From contig NC_082631.1 of NCBI RefSeq assembly GCF_030936135.1, positions 738,721-802,720 on the forward strand: a stretch of 64,000 nt of DNA, given 5' to 3'. Both the position numbers and the translations under genes were made by a program. This document shows, piece after piece, positions 56,597 to 64,000 of this stretch. This stretch comes from Gavia stellata. Its lineage: Eukaryota; Chordata; Aves; Gaviiformes; Gaviidae. Each line of letters opens with the position of its first letter. Positions within the stretch are counted from its first letter, which is position 1. Below the pieces are notes generated by a model. That model saw only the letters and a program-made list of their open reading frames with translations. It did not search any database and was not told the DNA's origin.

Positions 56597-56640
56597 CGTC
56601 CCTGCAGCGCCGAAGAGCTGTCCCCAACGGGTGTCCCCAC

Positions 56641-56660
56641 TGATAAAACTTGCGGGAAGT
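56641..56660 (-). promoter_or_regulatory. GATA and ETS-like sites before the lectin start
   Basis: TGATAA (56641-56646) and GGAAGT (56655-56660) lie 45 to 65 bases upstream of the lectin ATG. GATA and ETS sites close together are common at blood-cell promoters. Short motifs, weak evidence. Confidence 0.3.
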
Positions 56661-56929
56661 GGGTGAGGGGGGGTGCCGGATGCACCCCCGCCCCGGGGAC
56701 GGGCCTCGAAGGGGCCCCCGAGCACCCCGTGGCTCCCTCCCTGCACCCCAAAGCTTGGTTGGAGGTGGCATCACCAGTGACAGTCCCCAGTGGGTGCTGG
56801 CAAAGACCCCGGCGTCCCTGGGGTGTCCATGAAGGAAGGCCCCAGGGAGTGGGGGGCCCAAGGGTGCTGCCTTTTTGGGGAGGGGGTGGGTGCTGGGTGG
56901 CATGTGGGGGACTCGGGGCCAGGTGTCCC

Positions 56930-57590
56930 CATTCCAGGGCTGTCCCCATACCCAGGGTGACCCACACCTCGTATGTCCCCACACCTGGAGTGTCCCCATG
57001 TCCAGGGTGTCCCCATGCCCAGGGTGCACCCATGGCAGTGTCCAGGGTGTCCCCATGTCCAGGGTGTCCCCATGCCCAGGGTGCACCCATGGCAATGTCC
57101 AGGGTGTCCCCATGCTCAAGGTGTCCCCATGGCAATGTCCAGGGTGTCCCCATGCCCAGGGTGTCCCCATGCCCAGGGTGCACCCATGGCAATGTCCAGG
57201 GTGTCCCCATGCCTGGGGTGTCCCCATGGCAGTGTCCAGGGTGTCCCCATGCCCGGGGTGTCCCCATGCCCAGGGTGCACCCATGGCAGTGTCCAGGGTG
57301 TCCCCATGCCTGGGGTGTCCCCATGCCCAGGGTGCACCCATGGCAATGCCCAGGGTGTCCCCATGCCTGGGGTGTCCCCATGGCAGTGTCCAGGGTGTCC
57401 CCATGCCCAGGGTGTCCCCATGCCCAGGGTGCACCCATGGCAATGTCCAGGGTGTCCCCATGCCTGGGGTGTCCCCATGGCAGTGTCCAGGGTGTCCCCA
57501 TGCCCAGGGTGCACCCATGGCAATGTCCAGGGTGTCCCCATGCCCGGGGTGTCCCCATGCCCAGGGTGTCCCCATGCCCATGTTCAGCAG
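56930..57590. repeat. Minisatellite GTGTCCCCATGCCCAGG
   Basis: Units of about 18, 39 and 66 bases built from 'ggtgtccccatgcccagg' and 'gtgcacccatggcaatgtcc'. Repeat-derived frames are open on both strands. Confidence 0.85.
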
Positions 57591-57899
57591 ATGCCAATGC
57601 CCAGGTGTGATGGCAGTGCCCGTGGTATCTCCATCACCAGGGTGTCCCCATACCTGGTACATCCCCGGTGTCAGCCCAAACCAGGGTGCACCCATGCCCG
57701 TCCCAGCACCCATGGGTGAGCTGGGTGGCCCTGAGGTGGGTTCCCTCCCCCTGCTTCCCGCTGGCTCTGGCCATGCAGGAAGAGCCGGGTGCTATCAGCA
57801 CCCACCAGCCCCAGCCACAGTTCCCCGGCCACCCGCTGGCACCCGGCTTATCACACCCGGTGGGAGTGGGCACCCGATGCCGCGGGGCGGGCGTAGGGC

Positions 57900-59350
57900 T
57901 GCAGGGATCACCGTGGTGGAGCCAGATGTGCCGTGGTGGTGATGGGTGTCCCATGGTAGGGCCAGGTGTGTTGTGGTGGCACCAGGCGTGCCGTGGCTCT
58001 GCCTGGTGTCCCATGGCTGTGCTGGGTGTTCCGTGGTCATGCCAAGTGTCCCATGGTGGTGCCAGATGTCCCTTGGTCATGCTGGGTGTCCTATGGTAGT
58101 GCCGGCTGTGTCACGGTGGTGCTGGCTGTGTCGTGGTGGTGCCAGATGTGCTGTGGTGGTACTGGGTGGGTTGTGGTAGGGTCAGGTGTGTTGTGGTGGT
58201 ATCAGGTGTGCTGTGGCTGTGCCACGTGTCCCATGCTGGTGCCGGGTGTCCCGTTGTGGTGCTGGATGTGTCGTGGTAGAGTTGGGTGTGTTGTGGTGGT
58301 ATCACATGTGCCATGGCTCTGCCCAGCGTCCCATGGTTGTGCAGGGTGTCCCATGGCGGTGCTGGTTGTGCCACAGTTGTACTGCCTGTATCACGGTGTT
58401 GCCAGGTGTCCCGTGGTCGTGCCGCGTGGGCCACAGTGATTCTGGCTGTCCCATGGTGGTGCCAGTGGTGCCGTGGTGGTGCCAGGTGTCTCATAACTGT
58501 ACTGGGTGTCCTATGGTGGTGCTGGGTGTGCCATGGCTGTGCCAGGTGTCCCATGGTGATGTCAGATGTTTCATGGCCATGCTGGCTGTCCCATGGTGGT
58601 GCCAGCTGTGCCATGGTGGTGCCGGCTGTGCCACAGCTGTGCCATGGCTATGCCAGCCATCCCGTGGTGGTGCCAGGTGTCCTGTGGCAGTGCTGGCTGT
58701 CCTGTCACGGTGATGGCTGTGCCATGGCAGTGCTGGGGTGTCCCATCCCAGTGACGGTTGTGCTGTGGTAGTGCCAGGTCTCCTGTGGTGGTGCCAATTG
58801 TCCCGTCCCGGTGACAGTTGTGCCGTGGCAGTGCCGGGTGTCCCATCCCAGTGACAGTTGTGCCGTGGCAGTGCCGGGTGTCCTGTGGTGGTGCCAAGTG
58901 TCCCGTCCTGGTGACAGTTGTGCCGTGGCAGTGCCAGGTGTCCCATCCCGGTGACGGTTGTGTCATGGTGGTTCTGGTTGTCCCATCCCAGTGACGGTTG
59001 TGCCGTGGCAGTGCCGGGTGTCCTGTGGTGGTGCCAATTGTCCCGTCCCGGTGACAGTTGTGCCATGGTGGTTCTGGTTGTCCCATCCCAGTGACGGTTG
59101 TGCCGTGGCAGCGCCAGGTGTCCTGTGGTGGTGCCAAGTGTCCCGTCCTGGTGACAGTTGTGCCGTGGCAGTGCCAGGTGTCCCATCCCGGTGACGGTTG
59201 TGTCATGGTGGTTCTGGTTGTCCCATCCCAGTGACGGTTGTGCCGTGGCAGTGCCGGGTGTCCTGTGGTGGTGCCAATTGTCCCGTCCCGGTGACAGTTG
59301 TGCCGTGGCAGTGCCGGCTGTCCCGTCCCGGTGATGGTTGTGCCGTGGCG
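57900..59350. repeat. GTCCCATGGTGGTGCC minisatellites
   Basis: From 57900 to 58740 units of about 15 to 30 bases ('gtgtcccatggtggtgcc'). From 58750 to 59350 the unit becomes about 54 bases with 'tcccgtcccggtgacagttg', including a block of about 240 bases that recurs (58870-59110 against 59110-59350). Confidence 0.85.
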
Positions 59351-59527
59351 CTGCCGCATGTCCCCACGGGTCGCCCCCGCCTGTCCCCATCCTCGCAGGA
59401 CCCCCACACCCGTCCTGTCCCCACGCGTGTCCCCAGAGCCACCCCCCCGTCCCCGCAGGGGTGCCCACGCGTGTCCCCGCTCCCCGACGCGTGTCCCGGG
59501 GGGCCCCCGCGGTGTAGCGCGGCCCGC

Positions 59528-59547
59528 GGCCGCCAGGTGGCGCTGTC
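59528..59547. promoter_or_regulatory. CTCF-like site at the zinc-finger gene promoter
   Basis: The sequence CCGCCAGGTGGCGCTG fits the vertebrate CTCF core very well. It is followed by a GC box (GGGGCGGGGC, about 59570) inside a CpG-rich patch (59400-59630) that is probably the promoter of the downstream zinc-finger gene. Confidence 0.55.
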
Positions 59548-59599
59548 ACGACCGGAGCGGAGCCGCCGAGGGGCGGGGCCGAGCGCAGCCCCGGCCCGG

Positions 59600-60530
59600 A
59601 GCGGGGGGACACCGGGAGCGGGGAGCAGGTACCGGGGAGCAGGGACCGGGAGATACCGGGACCGGGGGGGCTGGGACCGGGGAGCAGGGACCGGGAGATA
59701 CCGGGACCGGGGGGGCAGGGACCGGGTGATACCGGGACCGGGGAGCTGGGGCCGGGTGATACCGGGACCGGGGGGGCTGGGACTGGGGAGCAGGGACCGG
59801 GAGATACCGGGACCGGGGGGGCTGGGACCGGGAATACCGGGACCGGGGGGGCTGGGACCGGGGAGCAGGGACCGGGGATACCGGGACCGGGGGGGCTGGG
59901 ACCGGGAGATACCGGGACCGGGGAGCAGGGACCGGGAGATACCGGGACCGGGGGGGCAGGGACCGGGTGATACCGGGACCAGGGAGCTAGGGCCAGGTGA
60001 TACCGGGACCGGGGAGCAGGGACCGGGGAGCAGGGACCGGGGATACCGGGACCGGGGGGGCTGGGACCGGGTGATACCGGGACCGGGTGATACCGGGACC
60101 GGGGGGGCAGGTACCCGGAGATACCACGACCGGGGAGCAGCGACCGGGTGATACAGGGACCGGGGAGCAGGTACCGGGGAGCAGGGACCGGGTGATACCG
60201 AGACCGGGGAGCAGGTACTGGGGAGCAGGGACCGGGAGATACCGGGACCGGGGGGGCTGGGACCGGGGGGAGCTGGGACCGGGGAGCAGGGACCGGGGAG
60301 CAGGGACCGGGGGGAGCTGGGACCGGGGAGCAGGGACCGGGAATATCGGGACCGGGGGGCACGTACCAGGAGATACTGGGACCGGGGGGGTGGGGTGGGA
60401 CCGGGGAGCCGCGACTTGGGGTCGGTACGGAGTGGGGGGAGCCGGGATCGGGGAGCAGGGACCCGGGGACACCGGGAATGGGGGGGCTGGCACCGGGGAG
60501 CCGGGACCAGGGTGAAGCCGGTGGTGGGGG
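59600..60530. repeat. ACCGGGACCGGGG minisatellite in zinc-finger gene intron 1
   Basis: Units of 25 to 40 bases such as 'ggagataccgggaccggggg' and 'ctgggaccggggagcaggga'. The candidate exon 1 donor GAGCAG/GTACCGG (59628/59629) is itself part of the repeat and recurs near 60108, 60168 and 60210. Confidence 0.85.
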
Positions 60531-60893
60531 CACCCACTACCGGGGAGCAACGAGAGCCAATACCAGGGAGGAGGGGGCCGTACTGGGGTGCAGGGCCCGG
60601 TTACCGGCATGGGAATGGGTGTACCGGGCTGGTACCGTGGAGCCGGAAAACTGGTACCGGGGGACTAGAGCAGGACTGGGAAAGACACCGGGGAGTGGGA
60701 CCCACCGGTACCGGGGCACCAGGCTGTCCATGGGGACCTGTCCCCATCACCGGTGACCCCGGTGCCAGCTGGGCCCAGCACCCGTCATCGGTGTCCTTGG
60801 GGTGTCCCTGGTACCGGGAGGGGGGTTCCACCACCACCCTGGGGTGACCCCTTTGGGTGCTGCCTGCTCACCGCTTCTCTCCTTGCACCGCAG

Positions 60894-62680
60894 ATGGGAT
60901 CCGGGAGGACGTCAGCAGCACCAAAACCGCACCAGGGTGCCAGACCAGGATGGACACCGGCAGCACCGATTTGGGGCCACGATGCTGGGCCGGAGCAGAT
61001 GCCGGCAGCGCCGAATCGATGCCAGCAAGTCAGGATGGTGAGGACACAGGCAGCGCCGATTTGAGGCCACCGTGCCAACACCTGGCAGATGCCACCAGTG
61101 CCAAACTGACACCAGGCAGCCAGGACAGGGCAGGCACCGGCACTGCCAAAATGATGCTGCGGTATTGGGCCAGGGCTGATGCCGGTAGTGCCGATTCAGG
61201 GCCGCAATGCCAGGATGAAGAGGGTGCTGACAGTGCCAAACCGATGCCGGCGTGCCAGGACCAGGTGGACACCCGCAGTGCCGATTTGGGGACACAATAC
61301 TGGTTCCAGGCAGACACCGGCAGCTCCAAACCAATGCCGGGGTGCCAGGACGAGGCAGCCACCAGCAGCGCCGATTTGGGGACACGATGCCAGGACACGG
61401 CGGATGCCGGCAGCGCCAAATCAGCCCCACAGAACCAACATGAGGATGCCGCCAAGCCAAGCCGGCACGACTGTGAGACCGTGTCAGCGGGTGCCCGTCC
61501 CTTTCGGTGCGGGACGTGTGGGAAGCGGTTCGGGGCGAGCGCCACGTTGACGCGGCACCAGGCGCTGCACGGAGCCGAGCACCCCTTCTCCTGCGCCGAG
61601 TGCGGCCGCGGCTTCTGCGACCGGGCGGCACTGGCAACACACCGGCGAGGGCACACGGGTGAGCGCCCCTTCGCCTGCGCCGAGTGCGGCAAAGCCTTCG
61701 CCGGCAGCGCGGGGCTGCTGGTGCACCAACGAGCGCACACGGGCGAGCGCCCCTTTGCCTGCGCTGAGTGCGGGCAGCGCTTCCGGCAAAGCGCCCATCT
61801 TGCCCAACACCTCCAGGGCACCCACGGCACAGGGCGCCCACACTCGTGCCCGCAGTGCGGCAAAGCCTTCGCCCTCCGCTCCACGCTGGCCCGGCACATT
61901 CAGATCCACACCGGCGAGCGTCCGCACGCCTGCAGCGACTGTGGGCGCCGCTTCCGCCAGCGGGCTCACCTGGCCCGGCACCGCTTGGCACACACGGGTG
62001 AGCGCCCTTTCCCCTGCGGCGAGTGCGGCAAAGCCTTCGCCCTCAGCGCCACGCTGTTGCGGCACCAGCTGGTGCACACCGGCGAGCGCCCGCACCGCTG
62101 CCCCGACTGTCCCCGCGCCTACACCCAAAGTGCCTACCTGGCCCAGCACCGCCTCACCGCCCACGCCGGCCAACGACCCCACGCCTGCCCCGAGTGCCCG
62201 CGGGCCTTCGCCGACCGCGCCAACCTCCTGCGCCATCGCCGGGGCCACGTCGGCGCCCGGCCCCACGCCTGTGGGCAGTGCGGGCGACGCTTCGCCCAAC
62301 GGGCGCATCTCCAGGCGCACGCCGGCACCCACGGCGGGCAGCAGCCCTTCGCCTGCGGGCAGTGCGGGCAGCTATTCGGGCGCCGGGCAGCGCTGGCGGC
62401 TCACCGGCGGGTGCACGGTGGGCAGCGGCCCTTTGCCTGCGGGCAGTGCGGGCAGCGCTTCGCCCAACGAGCCAGCCTGGTAGAGCACGGCCGGCGGCAC
62501 ACGGGCGAACGGCCTCACGGTTGTCCCCAGTGTCACCGCCGTTTCCGGCACCGCTCAGCGCTGCTGCGGCACCGACGGGCGCACGTCGGCGAGCGTCCCT
62601 TCCCCTGCGCCCACTGCGGTCGCCGCTACAGCCGCAGTTCCAACCTCCTCCTGCACCAGCGAGTCCACGCACCCGACTAG
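60894..62680 (+). CDS. C2H2 zinc-finger protein, 14 fingers
   Basis: Probable nuclear sequence-specific DNA-binding protein. The coding exon follows a good acceptor ('cttctctccttgcaccgcag'); its frame needs one base from an upstream exon, most likely non-coding exon 1 near 59.6 kb, so translation may begin at the in-frame ATG at 60950 (576 codons to the stop). An ATG at 60894 is out of frame and gives only a short peptide. Residues up to about 180 are a Ser/Ala/Asp/Gly-rich region made of a 30-residue repeat (core SADLG...C and DAGSAK). Then come 14 consecutive C2H2 fingers, from PFRCGTCGKRF to YSRSSNLLLHQRVH, with TGER-type linkers in about half. Fingers 4 and 8 have a four-base-wider His spacing (H-x4-H). 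No KRAB, SCAN or BTB domain is visible in this exon. Orthologue not identified. Confidence 0.88.
60962..61440 (+). repeat. Coding 90-base (45-base half unit) tandem repeat in the zinc-finger gene
   Basis: The word 'cagcgccgatttgggg' and close variants recur at 60962, 61052, 61187, 61277 and 61367, that is at 90, 135, 90 and 90 bases. The period is a multiple of 45, so the frame is kept and the protein shows a 15/30-residue repeat. Confidence 0.85.
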
Positions 62681-62866
62681 CACCCATGGGTGCCGCCGCG
62701 GGGTGTTCACACAGCGTTACGGCGTGCCAACGAACACCGTGCCATGGCTTTTGCCGTGCCGGGGAAGGGGTGTCCGGCAGTGTCACCCCGCAGCCAGACG
62801 CATCGTGCCCTGTGCCAGCCCCCAGCCTTGAAGCCTTCAACCCCCCCCCAGGCTGAGCGCCGCCGG

Positions 62867-62960
62867 GTTAATTTTAAATAATAATAATTAAAAAAAAATA
62901 AGAAAATATATAGTTGGGTTAATTTTAAATAATAATAATAATTAAAAAAAAGAAGAAAAA
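62867..62960 (+). terminator. Duplicated AT-rich 3' end with ATTAAA signals of the zinc-finger gene
   Basis: An AT-rich unit of about 50 to 60 bases ('ggttaattttaaataataat' followed by ATTAAA and an A-run) occurs twice in tandem, 200 bases after the stop. ATTAAA is the commonest variant polyadenylation signal. The A-runs could also be a trace of a reinserted processed end. Confidence 0.5.
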
Positions 62961-63269
62961 TGAAAATATACAGCAGTCACGTCCTCTCCTCCCCCGTGGG
63001 GCACGGCTGGGCCTTGGAGGGGGGATTTGGGCCAGTGCAACAGTGCAGGGGTGGGGGGGGCAGGAAAATGGGGGTCCCTGGAGCCCCCCCCTGCGTCACC
63101 CCAGCTTGGGGACACGGCGGGACGAGTGGGAAAGTGCCGCGGGGCCGAGCCCCGGCCGGGGAAGCGGCCGCAGAAAGAGGCGGGGGGGGTGGAATTTGGG
63201 GCGTCGGGTAGCGGCGGTGGGGGGGGACACCCCCGGGGTGCGGAGGTAGTACCGGCTCTCGGGCTCCTT

Positions 63270-63352
63270 CGGTAGCGTTTGGGGTCAGGTGTGGGGTGCG
63301 GAGGGGTCCCGGGCCGGGCTGGGGCGGTGCCGCAGGGTCTTCTCCTCCTCCT
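63270..63352 (-). CDS. Possible terminal exon of a minus-strand gene
   Basis: A consensus-like acceptor (GTGTCTCCCCCAG on the minus strand) is followed by EEEKTLRHRPSPARDPSAPHT and a stop. The flanking DNA downstream is unique and GC-rich. There is no homology I recognise and the upstream part of such a gene would lie beyond the window. Confidence 0.25.
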
Positions 63353-63359
63353 GGGGGAG

Positions 63360-64000
63360 ACACGGGACGTGTTGGGGACACTGGGATGGGGACACGGTGC
63401 AGCACCCATGGGTGGTCCCCGAGCCTGCAAGGAGCTGGGGGACATGTTGGGGACACTGGGATGGGGACACGGTGCAGCACCCATGGGTGGTCCCCGAGCC
63501 TGTAGGGAGCTGGGGGACATGTCGGGGACACTGGGATGGGGACACAGTGCAGCACCCATGGGTGGTCCCTGAGCCTGTAAGGAGCTGGGGGACATGTGGG
63601 GGACACTGGGATGGGGACACAGTGCAGCACCCATGGGTGGTCCCTGAACCTGCAAGGAGCTGGGGGACATGTTGGGGACACTGGGATGGGGACACGGTGC
63701 AGCACCCATGGGTGGTCCCCGAGCCTGTAGGGAGCTGGGGGACATGTTGGGGACACTGGGATGGGGACACAGTGCAGCACCCATGGGTGGTCCCTGAGCC
63801 TGTAAGGAGCTGGGGGACATGTGGGGGACACTGGGATGGGGACACGGTGCAGCACCCATGGGCTCCAGGGTGTCCCCGAGACCGTAGGGAGCTGGGGGAC
63901 ACGTGGGGGACATGTGGGGGACACTGGGATGGGGACACTGGGACAGGGACACGGTGCAGCACCCATGGGTGGTCTCCAAGCCTGCAAGGAGCTGGGGCAC
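63360..64000. repeat. Minisatellite of about 103 bases at the window end
   Basis: About six copies of a unit with 'gcagcacccatgggtggtcc' and 'gacatgttggggacactggg'. It continues past the window. Confidence 0.9.

Noticed and set aside
1-64000. Retroviral, Polinton-like or other virus-derived elements, and tRNA or rRNA genes
   Set aside because: Searched by eye on both strands; no LTR pair, gag/pol/env-like motif, capsid-like gene or RNA-gene signature was seen.

Overview
This is vertebrate nuclear DNA that is extremely GC-rich and packed with minisatellites. The gene content (split genes with GT-AG introns, complement C3, TNF-family ligands, ILVBL, SYDE1, C-type lectin, C2H2 zinc fingers), compact introns and near-total replacement of non-coding DNA by private tandem repeats point to a bird microchromosome. 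I cannot name the species. The assembly has one 200-base N gap (26959-27158).

Layout: (1) 442-3384, + strand: the last seven exons of complement C3. (2) 8299-13352, + strand: TNFSF14 (LIGHT), four exons, 242 codons, with a roughly 1 kb 3' UTR. (3) 18082-23814, - strand: TNFSF9 (4-1BB ligand), three exons, 218 codons, with AU-rich elements at the probable 3' end. Order and orientation match the human C3/TNFSF14/CD70/TNFSF9 block, except that no CD70 exon can be seen. (4) 29699-39195, + strand: ILVBL (HACL2-type thiamine-diphosphate lyase), 14 coding exons; the upstream half carries several single-base frame breaks near the gap. (5) 41307-47777, - strand: SYDE1 RhoGAP, eight exons, tail-to-tail with ILVBL as in human. 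(6) 51280-56596, - strand: an eight-exon type II membrane lectin whose ectodomain is a mannose-receptor-type cysteine-rich (R-type, beta-trefoil) domain followed by one C-type lectin domain with an EPN motif. I do not recognise this architecture; it is the most interesting object in the window. (7) about 59550-62950, + strand: a 14-finger C2H2 protein with a coding 90-base repeat ahead of its fingers and a CTCF-like site at its promoter. (8) 63300-64000: a 100-base minisatellite with a possible terminal exon of another - strand gene.

Functionally the window is an innate and adaptive immune cluster (complement, two costimulatory TNF ligands, a probable myeloid lectin receptor) joined to a housekeeping/cytoskeletal pair (ILVBL-SYDE1). 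Almost every intron and spacer holds its own minisatellite family. I saw no recognisable LINE, SINE, DNA transposon or retroviral copy, no tRNA or rRNA gene and no CRISPR array.
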